From the NCBI RefSeq assembly GCF_020400585.1, contig NZ_JAINVF010000009.1, forward strand, positions 124,001-188,000: 64,000 bases of DNA. The letters run 5' to 3'. The stretch's first letter is position 1. Each line of letters begins with the position of its first letter. This document shows positions 8,015 through 18,743 of the stretch, one piece after another. Under the pieces are notes generated by a model that ran no database searches, was not told the DNA's origin, and worked only from the letters and a program-made list of their open reading frames with translations. Made by a program: the position numbers and the translations under genes. Source of the DNA: Streptomyces sp. NK08204 (GTDB lineage Bacteria; Actinomycetota; Actinomycetes; Streptomycetales; Streptomycetaceae).

Positions 8015-8821
8015 ATGCGAACTGATCTCGTCTCGGAACCCGGCGACCCGGCCCGCCCCAACGAGGACTTCGCCGGAGTCGGACTACCCGCGTCCGGACA
8101 GGGAGGTTGTGTGATCGTCCTGGACGGAGTGACTCCGCCCAGCGACGGGACCGGCTGTCTGCATTCCGTCCCCTGGTTCACCGCGCGACTGGGCGGTGCG
8201 CTGACCGAACTGACCCTTTCGGCACCCGATCTGACGCTGGAGGAGATTCTCTCCCGGGCCATCGGCCGCACCGCCGCGGCCCATGCGGGCACCTGTGACC
8301 TTTCTCACCCGCGAACCCCGCAGTCGACCGTCGTCCTGGCCCGGTGGTCCGCCGGGACCGTGGAGTACCTGGTCCTGTCCGACTCGGCGCTGCTGCTGCG
8401 GTCCCCCGGGGGCACGGTCACTCCGGTCCTGGACGACCGTCTGGCCCGGCTGCCCCGCGCGGCCCTCGTCGACGCGGCCCGGGTGGACGCCGGCCTGCGC
8501 AACAAGGAGGGCGGTTTCTTCACGGCCGCCGCCGACCCCTCGGTCGCCGCCCGCGCGGTCACCGGCTCCGTGCCCCGGCGCGAGGTGAGCGCCCTGGCCG
8601 CGCTGACGGACGGCGCGACCCGCTGGACGGAGACGTTCCGTGAGGGCGACTGGACGGCCCTGTTCGACGTCGTCGCCAAGGAGGGGGCGGGGGCACTGGT
8701 CCAGCGGGTACGGGAGTTGGAGGCGGCGGACCGGACGGAGCGATCCCGCCTGCGGTCCGGCAAGAGGCACGACGACGCGACGGTGGTCTACGTCGAGCCG
8801 GGACGGGCTGCGGCTCTCTGA
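8015..8821 (+). CDS. PP2C-like phosphatase domain protein
   Basis: 268 residues from ATG 8015; a longer reading from 7967 is possible, but homology-like sequence begins with RTDLVSEPGDPARPNEDF, which matches the N-terminal RxxNEDxxG motif of PP2C phosphatases. CVIVLDGVTPP at about 30-40 corresponds to the metal-binding D-G motif and ALAALTDGATRW to the later DG(V/A) motif; SGKRHDDATVVYV is the C-terminal DDxT motif. Asp residues for two-metal catalysis therefore appear present. The likely role is dephosphorylation of Ser/Thr in a signalling protein; substrate unknown. It is convergent with the MarR gene, 27 nt apart. Confidence 0.8.
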   Translation: MRTDLVSEPGDPARPNEDFAGVGLPASGQGGCVIVLDGVTPPSDGTGCLHSVPWFTARLGGALTELTLSAPDLTLEEILSRAIGRTAAAHAGTCDLSHPRTPQSTVVLARWSAGTVEYLVLSDSALLLRSPGGTVTPVLDDRLARLPRAALVDAARVDAGLRNKEGGFFTAAADPSVAARAVTGSVPRREVSALAALTDGATRWTETFREGDWTALFDVVAKEGAGALVQRVRELEAADRTERSRLRSGKRHDDATVVYVEPGRAAAL

Positions 8822-8848
8822 TTCCGGCGTCTGCCCGCCCGGCCGCGG

Positions 8849-9340
8849 CTACTTCTCCATGACCTGGTTCAACTCGTTCAGCAACCTGGCCAGTTCCGCC
8901 ACCTCGTGCCGGTCCCAGTGGGCGAGCTGACGGACGTAGCGGGCGCGCCGGGCCTCGCGGACCCTGCCGACACGGCGGCGGCCCTCGTCGGTGAGGGTGA
9001 CCAGCCAGGCGCGGCCGTCGGCGGGGTCGGGCTCGCGGGTGATCAGGCCCAGGTCCTCCAGGGCGCGCAGCTGGCGGGACATGGTGGCCTTGCCGACGCC
9101 GATGTAGGCGGCGAGTTCCGTCGCCCGCCGGCCGCCCTGCTCGTCGAGCCGGACGAGCAGCCCGTACGCGGAGGACTCCAGGTCGGGGTGGACCTCGCGG
9201 GCCATCTCCCCCTGGCTGGCGCGGGCACGCCGGAGCAGCACGGTCAACTCGCGCTCCAGCGCCAGGAACTCCTGGTCGGCACCCCCGGCCGTCACCTCCG
9301 TGATGGCGGGATGTGTGTCGCCGTTTCCGTCCTCGTGCAC
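8849..9340 (-). CDS. MarR-family transcriptional regulator
   Basis: 163 residues from GTG 9340, chosen because an AGGGG sequence lies about 8 nt upstream; the frame stays open to 9496 but that extension is unlike the family. The winged helix is at about 60-125: LESSAYGLLVRLDEQGG, RATELAAYIGVGKATMSRQLRALEDLGLI (recognition helix) and DPADGRAWLVTLTDEGR (wing with the DxRxxxxxLT signature). Helices at both ends form the dimer interface. MarR proteins are ligand-releasable repressors, often of an adjacent gene; here the divergent neighbour is a secreted muramidase, which may or may not be a target. Confidence 0.92.
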   Translation of the reverse strand: MHEDGNGDTHPAITEVTAGGADQEFLALERELTVLLRRARASQGEMAREVHPDLESSAYGLLVRLDEQGGRRATELAAYIGVGKATMSRQLRALEDLGLITREPDPADGRAWLVTLTDEGRRRVGRVREARRARYVRQLAHWDRHEVAELARLLNELNQVMEK

Positions 9341-9568
9341 GTCAGCACCCCTGACTGGTTTCGCGCTTCTGAAAGTTTTCTGTCGTATGCCGACATTGCC
9401 GCAGCTCCGTAAGTATTTCGCAGGCATAGACCATCGGCGGTGCCCGGACCCCCTTCCCACACCTCTGTCTACGGGCGTAGCTTCTTTATCAGGCAATTAT
9501 TGGCATGCCCACGCCAGTGGCTCAGTGGTCCCCTCACGACTCCCCCACCTTCTCCCCGGAGGCACGTC

Positions 9569-10393
9569 ATGCCTGTGCACAGACCCGGCACCATCCGCCC
9601 GCGTCCCCTCGCCGTCCTGGTCACGGCCCTCCTCGCGGCGCTCGCCCTCACCCTTCCCCTCACCTCCGCCCACGCCGCGACCACCCCCGCCCGCGGCTCG
9701 GCCTACATGGGCATGGGCGTCCTCGCCCACGACGGGCAGAGCGGCACACCCACCACCGGTGACGTTACCCAGACCGAGGGCGTCGACGTCGCCGGCTACC
9801 AGGGGAACGTCGCCTGGTCGACCCTGTGGAACAGCGGCGTGCGCTGGGCGTACACGAAGGCCACGGAAGGCACGTACTACACCAACCCCTACTTCGCCCA
9901 GCAGTACAACGGCTCGTACAACGTGGGCATGATCCGCGGCGCGTACCACTTCGCGACGCCGGACACCACGAGCGGCGCCACCCAGGCGAACTACTTCGTC
10001 AGCCACGGCGGCGGCTGGTCCGCGGACGGCAAGACCCTGCCCGGTGCCCTCGACATCGAGTGGAACCCCTACGGCTCCGCCTGCTACGGCAAGACGCAGA
10101 GCGGGATGGTCAGCTGGATCGCCGACTTCATCAACACCTACCACTCGCTCACCGGCCGCTGGGCCGTGATCTACACGGCCACCAGCTGGTGGACCCAGTG
10201 CACCGGCAACTACGGCGGCTTCGCCGTCAACAACCCGCTGTGGATCGCCCGCTACTCCACGGACCCGGGCACGCTGCCGGCCGGCTGGTCGTACTACACG
10301 ATGTGGCAGTACACCTCCTCCGGCCCGACCGTCGGGGACCACGACAAGTTCAACGGGGCCCTGGACCGGGTACAGGCCCTGGCCCTCGGCTAG
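9569..10393 (+). CDS. secreted GH25 muramidase (lysozyme)
   Basis: 274 residues. ATG 9569 is preceded by GGAGG at 9558-9562. Residues 1-36 are a signal peptide with twin arginines apart, a long hydrophobic core and an SAHA/AT cleavage site. The mature domain is glycoside hydrolase family 25: GVDVAGYQG (conserved Asp 73 at the end of strand 1), YTKATEGTYY, GAYHFATP and the catalytic D-x-E motif ALDIEWNP (Asp162, Glu164), ending with WQYTSSG. GH25 enzymes hydrolyse the beta-1,4 bond between N-acetylmuramic acid and N-acetylglucosamine, and Streptomyces members also cleave O-acetylated walls. A hairpin follows at 10426-10452. Confidence 0.95.
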   Translation: MPVHRPGTIRPRPLAVLVTALLAALALTLPLTSAHAATTPARGSAYMGMGVLAHDGQSGTPTTGDVTQTEGVDVAGYQGNVAWSTLWNSGVRWAYTKATEGTYYTNPYFAQQYNGSYNVGMIRGAYHFATPDTTSGATQANYFVSHGGGWSADGKTLPGALDIEWNPYGSACYGKTQSGMVSWIADFINTYHSLTGRWAVIYTATSWWTQCTGNYGGFAVNNPLWIARYSTDPGTLPAGWSYYTMWQYTSSGPTVGDHDKFNGALDRVQALALG

Positions 10394-10425
10394 GCCCGGC
10401 CCGCACCACCGTCACCGGCACATCC

Positions 10426-10452
10426 GGCGGCCGTCCCCCGCGGACGGTCGCC
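10426..10452 (+). terminator. probable terminator after the GH25 gene
   Basis: An 11-bp stem (GGCGGCCGTCC pairing with GGACGGTCGCC, one G-U pair) with a 5-nt loop, 33 nt after the stop codon. No U-tract follows, which is usual in Streptomyces. Confidence 0.6.
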
Positions 10453-10541
10453 GTCGCCGCGTTGGTGCTCCGCGCCGCCCGGGATCATGCTGGTCAGGGA
10501 GAGCCTGCCGAGCAAGGGCGACAAGGGCGAGATGAGCGGCG

Positions 10542-12917
10542 ATGGAGCAACAGTCGACGTACACGGCCACAGCCACCATCGATGAGCGGGGCATCCTGAC
10601 CGGCTGGAGCGAGGGCGCCCAGCGGCTGCTCGGCTACGAATCCTCCGCGGTCCTCGGACGGCCCGCCGCCCGCCTGCTCGCCGCCGAGGGCGCCGCGGCC
10701 CGGCGGGTCCTGGCCGGACAGGACCGCTGGAACGGCACCGTGCCCGTACGCCACTGCGACGGCCACTCCCTGGAACTGGCACTGCTCGCCCACCGCCGCA
10801 CCTCCGCCACCGGGCGCACCGACTGGCTCCTGGTGACCGCCGTGGCGGCCCGGCCGCAGCCGCGGGGCGAGCCCCTGGAGGAATGGACCTTCCTCCAGTC
10901 CCCGTTCCCGCTGGCGATCTTCGACACCGAGCTGCGCCTGATGCGCGCCAACCGCCGCTTGGAACGCGCGCTCTCCCTGCCCGAAGCCGCGATGCGCGGG
11001 CTGCGCCTCACGCACATCGTGCCCGGTCCGGCGAGCGAGGAGACACACCGGACGATGCGGCTCGCACTGGAGACCGGCCGCCCGCAGGAGGCCGACGCCC
11101 GCCTGGGCCCGGACCTCGGCCGCCCCGCCGTCCTCACCCCGCTGAAGGACCCCGACGGCCGGGTGCGGGCCGTCTGCCTGGCCGCACAGAGCCGCCCGCA
11201 GGCCTCCGCAGAACCGCACCCCTCCCCCGAGGCCACGTACCGGGCCGGCTCCACCCCGGACCTCACCCACGGCGCACAGGAACTCGCCGAGGTCACGGTC
11301 CCCCGGCTCGCCGACGTCACGGTCGTCGACCTGCTCGACTCCCCGCAGTCCCCGGACGAGACCGCCCCCGGTCCGGTCCTGCTGCGCCGCGCCGCCCTGC
11401 GTACGGCCCACCTCCACGGCACAGACCCCCGGGACACAGCCACCAGGACGGGGACCGGTGCCGGCGTGGGCGAGGCGGTCGCCTGCCCGGCGGGCTCACC
11501 CCCGGCCGAGTGCCTGGCCGCGGGCCGCGCGATGCTGTACGACACGACGGACCCGGCGGTCAGCGAGTGGGCGGCACTGAACCCGGGCACGGCGTGGCTG
11601 CGCGCGTCGCGGACCCGTTCACTGCTGGTGGTGCCGCTGCTCGCCCAGGGCACCACGCTCGGGGTGGCCCTGTTCGGCCGGCACCGAGGACGCGTGCCCT
11701 TCGGCCCCCAGGACCTGCAGCTCGCCGAGGAATACACCGCCAAGGCCGCCGTCGGCATCCACGAGGCCCGCCGCTACTCCCGGGCCCGCACCACCACCAT
11801 GGCCCTCCAGCGCAGTCTGCTCCCGCACACACTGCCCGACCAGGAGGCTCTGGAGATCGCCACCCGCTATCTTCCCGCGGCCACCCGGGCAGGCGTGGGC
11901 GGCGACTGGTTCGACGTGATCCCGCTGTCCGGCGCGCGGGTGGCCCTCGTCGTCGGCGACGTCGTCGGCCACGGCATGCGCGCATCCGCCACGATGGGCC
12001 GGCTGCGCACCGCCGTACGCACCCTGGCGGACGTCGACCTGCCGGCCGACGAACTCCTCACCCACCTCGACGACCTGGTGCTGCGCCTGGCCGCCGACGA
12101 GGGCAGTGCCGACCCGTCCGCCGAGACCGCCGGCGGCATCGGCACCACCTGCCTGTACGCGGTCTACGACCCCGTGTCACGCCGGGGCACCTTCGCGAGG
12201 GCCGGTCATCCCCTGCCCGCCGTGGTCACGCCGGACGGCGCGGTCCGCTTCCTCGACGTGCCTGCGGGACCGCCGCTGGGACTCGGCGGGCTGCCGTTCG
12301 AGGCGGTCGAGACGGAACTGCCCGAAGGCAGCCTGCTCGCCCTCTACACCGACGGGCTGCTGGAGGCCCGCGACCACGACGTCGACGAGGCGCTGGACAG
12401 GATGTTCGCCGCGCTCGCCCGTCCCGCCGCCACCCTGGACGCCGTCTGCGACCACGTGCTCACCGCACTGCTCAGCCATCGCCCCGACGACGACATCGCC
12501 CTGCTCATCGCCCGCACCCGCGCCCTGCACGCCGACCGGGTCGCCGGCTGGAACCTGGACAACAACCCCACCGTCGTCTCCCGGGCCCGCCACCTCGTGG
12601 CCGACCAGCTGACCGACTGGAGGCTGGAGGAGGCCGTCTTCACCACCGAACTGATGGTCAGCGAGCTGGTCACCAACGCGATCCGCTACGGCCGCCCGCC
12701 CATCCGGCTCCGCCTGATCCACCAGGGCGACAAGCTGATCTGCGAGGTCTACGACTCCAGCGGCACCACCCCGCACATGCGGCGCGCCCGCATCTTCGAC
12801 GAGGGCGGCCGGGGTCTGCTGCTGGTCGCCCAGCTCGCGGAGAGCTGGGGCACCCGGCACGATCGCATCGGCAAGACGGTGTGGGCGGAGCAGTCGGTGG
12901 GCCACGGGGTGGGTTGA
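10542..12917 (+). CDS. PAS-GAF-SpoIIE phosphatase with C-terminal anti-sigma-type ATPase domain
   Basis: 791 residues. Two PAS-like domains come first (about 1-110 starting TATIDERGILTGWSEGAQRLLGY, and 120-220), then a GAF domain (about 240-405), a SpoIIE/PP2C phosphatase domain (about 420-655) with GVGGDWFDVIPL, VGDVVGHG and LALYTDGLLEARDHD, and a HATPase_c domain (about 665-790) with ELVTNAIRYGRPP and the lid GGRGLLLV. Such fused proteins are common in Streptomyces and act as partner-switching regulators: the ATPase resembles RsbW/SpoIIAB anti-sigma kinases and the PP2C part dephosphorylates anti-anti-sigma factors. No membrane segment is present. The nearest anti-sigma/sigma pair in this window is the sigH locus, but no direct link is shown. 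Confidence 0.93.
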   Translation: MEQQSTYTATATIDERGILTGWSEGAQRLLGYESSAVLGRPAARLLAAEGAAARRVLAGQDRWNGTVPVRHCDGHSLELALLAHRRTSATGRTDWLLVTAVAARPQPRGEPLEEWTFLQSPFPLAIFDTELRLMRANRRLERALSLPEAAMRGLRLTHIVPGPASEETHRTMRLALETGRPQEADARLGPDLGRPAVLTPLKDPDGRVRAVCLAAQSRPQASAEPHPSPEATYRAGSTPDLTHGAQELAEVTVPRLADVTVVDLLDSPQSPDETAPGPVLLRRAALRTAHLHGTDPRDTATRTGTGAGVGEAVACPAGSPPAECLAAGRAMLYDTTDPAVSEWAALNPGTAWLRASRTRSLLVVPLLAQGTTLGVALFGRHRGRVPFGPQDLQLAEEYTAKAAVGIHEARRYSRARTTTMALQRSLLPHTLPDQEALEIATRYLPAATRAGVGGDWFDVIPLSGARVALVVGDVVGHGMRASATMGRLRTAVRTLADVDLPADELLTHLDDLVLRLAADEGSADPSAETAGGIGTTCLYAVYDPVSRRGTFARAGHPLPAVVTPDGAVRFLDVPAGPPLGLGGLPFEAVETELPEGSLLALYTDGLLEARDHDVDEALDRMFAALARPAATLDAVCDHVLTALLSHRPDDDIALLIARTRALHADRVAGWNLDNNPTVVSRARHLVADQLTDWRLEEAVFTTELMVSELVTNAIRYGRPPIRLRLIHQGDKLICEVYDSSGTTPHMRRARIFDEGGRGLLLVAQLAESWGTRHDRIGKTVWAEQSVGHGVG

Positions 12918-13047
12918 CCGCCGGTTCAGTCGCGCGAGGCCCCGTCCCCGTTCGACGCGGGGCCCGGCTCGGGCGTGGACGGGGGCCTCGGGGGGCGGGA
13001 TCGCCGGTCGTGGGCCGGGGGTCAGCGGTCGGGGGTCTGGGCGCGGC

Positions 13048-13200
13048 CCGGGTGAGTGGTCGGGGGTGGGTGGTCGGGGGGCTGGTCGCGCGCCCCGGGT
13101 GAGTGGTCGGGGGTGGGTGGTCGGGGGGCTGGTCGCGCCCCGGGTGAGTGGTCGGGGGGCTGGTCGCGGCCCGGGTGGGTGGTCGGGTCGGGGGTCGGGG
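13048..13200. repeat. G-rich minisatellite
   Basis: Head-to-tail copies of a unit beginning CGGGTGAGTGGTCGGGGG and continuing GTGGGTGGTCGGGG and CTGGTCGCG: two nearly full copies of about 43-48 nt (13048-13096, 13097-13138), then shortened copies (13139-13170 and 13171-13200). The plus strand has many runs of four to six G, so G-quadruplex formation is plausible. On the minus strand it reads QPPDHPPPTTHPG repeats. Confidence 0.85.
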
Positions 13201-13554
13201 GCGCTGCCGCTGCCGCTGCTCCCACTGCTGCCGTCCCGGCCGCCGCAGCTGCCCCGGCCGCCGCGTTCGCCGGCACCGCCCGTGCCTGCCTGGCCGGGCG
13301 CCGTACGGACCGGCATGGTGCCCGTGCCGTCGCCGCCGTTTCCGCCCTCGCCTCCGTTTCCACGTCGGCAGTGGCCGTCGTCGCCGTGCCGCCGGTGCCG
13401 GCCGTCGCCATGTCATCGGTGGTGTCCGTCGTGCCGGGAGCGGCCGGCCAGGCCCGCCGCTGCGGCCTGACCGTGCGGCGCCGGTGCTGCGAACGGCACG
13501 CTCGTGGGGAGCAGGGCGCCGCCGACGGCGTTGCGCGGCCAGGTACGGGCACGA

Positions 13555-13591
13555 CGAGGGCCCGGGCATCCCTCGCGGAACCCGGGCCTCG
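13555..13591 (-). terminator. probable terminator downstream of lon
   Basis: Inverted repeat CGAGGGCCCGGG ... CCCGGGCCTCG, 11 paired bases with one bulged G and a loop of about 14 nt, 18 nt beyond the lon stop codon. Confidence 0.6.
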
Positions 13592-13608
13592 CCTTCCCGA
13601 AGCGTCCG

Positions 13609-16029
<2,421 letters not shown>

Positions 16030-16050
16030 GATCTCCCTTTCGGCAGTCAA

Positions 16051-16071
16051 CTTGAGCTATGCCGACTCAAC
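16051..16071. promoter_or_regulatory. HAIR element, predicted HspR operator of lon
   Basis: CTTGAGC-N7-ACTCAAC matches the HAIR consensus CTTGAGT-N7-ACTCAAG at 12 of 14 positions with the exact 7-nt spacing. It lies 22 nt upstream of the lon start codon, where it can overlap the promoter. HspR, with DnaK as co-repressor, represses dnaK, clpB and lon in Streptomyces; no hspR gene is in this window. Confidence 0.85.
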
Positions 16072-16182
16072 TAATGCGAGTGCACCGGTGTTCCCGGTCG
16101 GTGTTCGCTGTGGGCGATCAGGGGGTGACCCGGAGGTGTCCGCCGGTCGCCGCAGTCCCCCTTCGAGCTCGTGCAGCCCCCG

Positions 16183-16998
16183 TCAGGCTCGGTGGTGCGC
16201 CCAGCGGCGCACCAAGGGCCAGGCCGCGACACCGATCGCGAGCGCGATGACGTGGCCCCAGTTCGTCATCGGGTCCCGGTAGGCGATCAGGTCGTCGAGG
16301 AGGGTTCCGGCGGTCAGGGCGAGGAGGGAGCGGCGAAGCCAGGGCGTGAGCAGGCCGGCCAGGGCGGCGGTGCTGGTCGCGACGCCGAAGCTGATGCCGT
16401 AGTCGAGGCGGTGCAGGGAGCTGCCGGGAAGGTGCCCGAACAGCACCGCGAGTCCCACCGGCACCTCGGTCGCAAGCGTGGCCAGGACGTGCCCGGCCAG
16501 GAACACGCAGGCGGCCCGCGCGCCGCCTATCCGCCGCTCCAGCCCGCTCAGCACCAGCACGAACGCGAGCATGTACGGCGACAGCACCCCGCCGGCGACC
16601 CACAGCGCGCTCGCCACCAGCACCAGCACGGGGGTGCGCACCAAGTGGGCGACGTCCGTGCTGGATTCCCGGTAGAGCATGTGCACGAGCCCCTGGTCGG
16701 CCACCGCCGCGAACAGCGAGGTGAGGGCCAGGACGACCGCGTAGGTGAAGGTGAAGGGCGTACGCGTCGGGGACGGCAGCACGTGCCACGGGCGGGACCG
16801 GGGTGCGCGCTCCTGCGCCGCGGCGGCAACGGGCCCGGTCGCGGCGGCCGCGGGCGCCGCGACACCGCGCCGGCGCGGCAGCCCGCCCAGGAGGCCGGCG
16901 ATGCCGGGTGCCACCAGGGACGCGGGACCATCGGGAAGGGGCGTGCCCGGCGGGGGCGGGGACGCGGCCGTCGCAGGGCCCGTCGCGGTCGGTTCCAC
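16183..16998 (-). CDS. rhomboid-like polytopic membrane protein
   Basis: 271 residues from GTG 16998, preceded by AAGGAG. After a Pro/Ala-rich cytosolic N-terminus of about 75 residues come six hydrophobic segments: TFTYAVVLALTSLFAAVADQ, PVLVLVASALWVAGG, LAFVLVLSGLERRIG, CVFLAGHVLATLATE, STAALAGLLTP and WGHVIALAIGVAAWPLV. The arrangement GLERRIGG...HV...GISFG and the late Trp-Gly-His resemble the rhomboid-like family of actinobacteria. In true rhomboid proteases a GxSG serine and a late His are catalytic; the serine motif here is YGISFG, so activity is uncertain. It is transcribed toward lon, with 153 nt between. Confidence 0.7.
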   Translation of the reverse strand: MEPTATGPATAASPPPPGTPLPDGPASLVAPGIAGLLGGLPRRRGVAAPAAAATGPVAAAAQERAPRSRPWHVLPSPTRTPFTFTYAVVLALTSLFAAVADQGLVHMLYRESSTDVAHLVRTPVLVLVASALWVAGGVLSPYMLAFVLVLSGLERRIGGARAACVFLAGHVLATLATEVPVGLAVLFGHLPGSSLHRLDYGISFGVATSTAALAGLLTPWLRRSLLALTAGTLLDDLIAYRDPMTNWGHVIALAIGVAAWPLVRRWAHHRA

Positions 16999-17206
16999 GG
17001 TGTGGCGCTCCTTCCGTCGCGCCCCAGCCTTCGTGTTCCGCGGGCCCCTGTCTATGACCGGCGCCACGCGAGAGCCGATGCACAGCGACCTCTCAGGTCC
17101 GAAAGGCGCCGGGGAACGCCCTCGTGTCACACGAACGGGTACCCGCGGCTCTCTCGACATCCGTAATTCCCGCGCCCGCAAAGCCCCGTTCGAGCAGGAT
17201 GGGTGC

Positions 17207-17884
17207 ATGACTGCCGCGTATGACGCTCCCGTGGTCCTCGACCGGCGCGACGGCCCCTTCGGCGAAGTGGTGCTGCGCAGACACGGGGAGCTGTTGCAGA
17301 TCATCGCCAACGGCTGCTTCCTGATGGACACCTCCGACGGCCGCTCGGAGCGTTTGCTGGTCGACGCCGCGTACCAGGCCCTGGACGGGCGGCCGGCGCC
17401 CCACGTGCTGGTCGGCGGGCTGGGGGTCGGGTTCTCGCTCGCACATGCCGCCGCGAACCCGCACTGGGGGCGGATCACGGTGGTGGAACGGGAGCCGGCC
17501 GTCATCGACTGGCACCGGTCCGGACCGCTGGCCCAGGTGTCCGCGGGCGCTCTCGCCGACCCGCGCACCCAGGTGGTGGAGGCCGATCTGGTGACGTACG
17601 CAGAGGAGACGTCGGACACGTTCGACGCCCTGTGCCTGGACATCGACAACGGCCCCGGATGGACGGTCACCGAGGACAACGACGGACTGTACTCGCCCGC
17701 CGGACTGGCCTGTTGCGCAAGGATGTTGAGGCCTGGTGGGGTGCTTGCCGTATGGTCTGCCGAGCCGTCTGCGGAATTCGAAGGAACATTGCGGAATGCC
17801 GGGTTCCAGCAGGTGCGTACCGAAGAGGTGCCCGTTGCCCGGGGCGTTCCGGACGCGGTGCACCTCGCCGTCCGACCTGGATAG
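17207..17884 (+). CDS. spermidine synthase-like methyltransferase-fold protein
   Basis: 225 residues from ATG 17207. The fold is that of spermidine/spermine synthases: HVLVGGLGVGFSLAHAAAN is the nucleotide-binding loop, ITVVEREPAVIDWHR the acidic end of strand 2, FDALCLDIDNGP the D-x-D region and LRPGGVLAVWSAEP strand 5. It lacks the N-terminal beta-strand tetramerisation domain of typical spermidine synthases and is shorter, so the product may not be a polyamine synthase. No partner gene is adjacent. It is divergent from the rhomboid-like gene. Confidence 0.75.
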   Translation: MTAAYDAPVVLDRRDGPFGEVVLRRHGELLQIIANGCFLMDTSDGRSERLLVDAAYQALDGRPAPHVLVGGLGVGFSLAHAAANPHWGRITVVEREPAVIDWHRSGPLAQVSAGALADPRTQVVEADLVTYAEETSDTFDALCLDIDNGPGWTVTEDNDGLYSPAGLACCARMLRPGGVLAVWSAEPSAEFEGTLRNAGFQQVRTEEVPVARGVPDAVHLAVRPG

Positions 17885-18002
17885 CGACGGCACGGCGAGT
17901 CCCCGTAGGGTGCTTTCCTGACGCGGATCATTCAAGCGTCAATCGCAGTCATGGGATCACCCCACGGATTCCGGAAAGCAACATAGGCAACAGGGGCGGG
18001 CG

Positions 18003-18743
18003 ATGGAGCAGACACACACCTCCCAGACCGGCGCGGCGGCGAGCACCCCAGGCGCACAGCGCCGGGTGCTGGTGGTCGAGGACGATCCCACGATCGTCGA
18101 CGCCATCGCGGCCCGGCTCCGTGCCGAGGGATTCCTCGTGCAGACCGCGGCCGACGGACCGTCCGCCGTGGAAACGGCCGAGGCCTGGCAGCCCGACCTG
18201 CTGATCCTCGACATCATGCTGCCGGGCTTCGACGGCCTGGAGGTCTGCCGGCGGGTGCAGGCGCAGCGGCCGGTGCCGGTGCTGATGCTGACCGCGCGGG
18301 ACGACGAGACCGACATGCTGGTGGGCCTCGGGGTCGGCGCGGACGACTACATGACCAAGCCGTTCTCGATGCGGGAGCTGGCGGCGCGCGTGCACGTGCT
18401 GCTGCGCCGGGTGGAACGGGCGGCCCTCGCCGCTGCCACCCCCCGCTCCGGCATCCTGCGCCTGGGCGAGCTGGAGATCGACCACGCACAGCGCCGGGTG
18501 CGGGTGAAGTCGGAGGACGTCCACCTGACGCCCACCGAGTTCGACCTGCTGGTGTGCCTGGCGAACACCCCGCGCGCGGTGCTCTCCCGTGAGCAGCTGC
18601 TGGCCGAGGTGTGGGACTGGGCGGACGCCTCCGGCACCCGGACGGTGGACAGCCACATCAAGGCGCTGCGGCGGAAGATCGGCGCCGAGCGGATCCGTAC
18701 CGTGCACGGCGTCGGCTACGCGCTGGAGACGCCGACCCCGTGA
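18003..18743 (+). CDS. OmpR/PhoB-family response regulator
   Basis: 246 residues. Receiver domain at about 22-135: acidic pair EDD (26-28), phospho-acceptor Asp70 in LLILDIMLPG, Thr97 in MLTARDD and Lys120 in YMTKPF. The C-terminal winged helix (about 150-240) has LTPTEFDLLVCLANTPRAVL, TVDSHIKALRRKIG and VHGVGYAL, typical of the OmpR family. The stop overlaps the start of the kinase gene in a GTGA junction, so the two form a translationally coupled two-component pair. Target genes cannot be told from sequence. Confidence 0.96.
   Translation: MEQTHTSQTGAAASTPGAQRRVLVVEDDPTIVDAIAARLRAEGFLVQTAADGPSAVETAEAWQPDLLILDIMLPGFDGLEVCRRVQAQRPVPVLMLTARDDETDMLVGLGVGADDYMTKPFSMRELAARVHVLLRRVERAALAAATPRSGILRLGELEIDHAQRRVRVKSEDVHLTPTEFDLLVCLANTPRAVLSREQLLAEVWDWADASGTRTVDSHIKALRRKIGAERIRTVHGVGYALETPTP

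Larger units (their letters stand above)
12918..13608. other. low-complexity intergenic region, possible degenerate minus-strand gene
   Basis: No gene is confidently present. On the minus strand there is a natural-looking C-terminus (STPEPGPASNGDGASRD then stop at 12926-12928), and the same frame is open from 13612 to 13022, but a stop at 13022-13024 separates them and the sequence is Ala/Thr/Pro-rich low complexity without a recognisable domain. It may be a gene disrupted by expansion of the minisatellite at 13048-13200. The opposite strand reads as proline-rich nonsense. Confidence 0.35.

Noticed and set aside
4717..8292. 1191-residue minus-strand frame across cvnA
   Set aside because: Out-of-frame shadow with Arg/Pro/Gly bias, spanning the cvnA promoter region.
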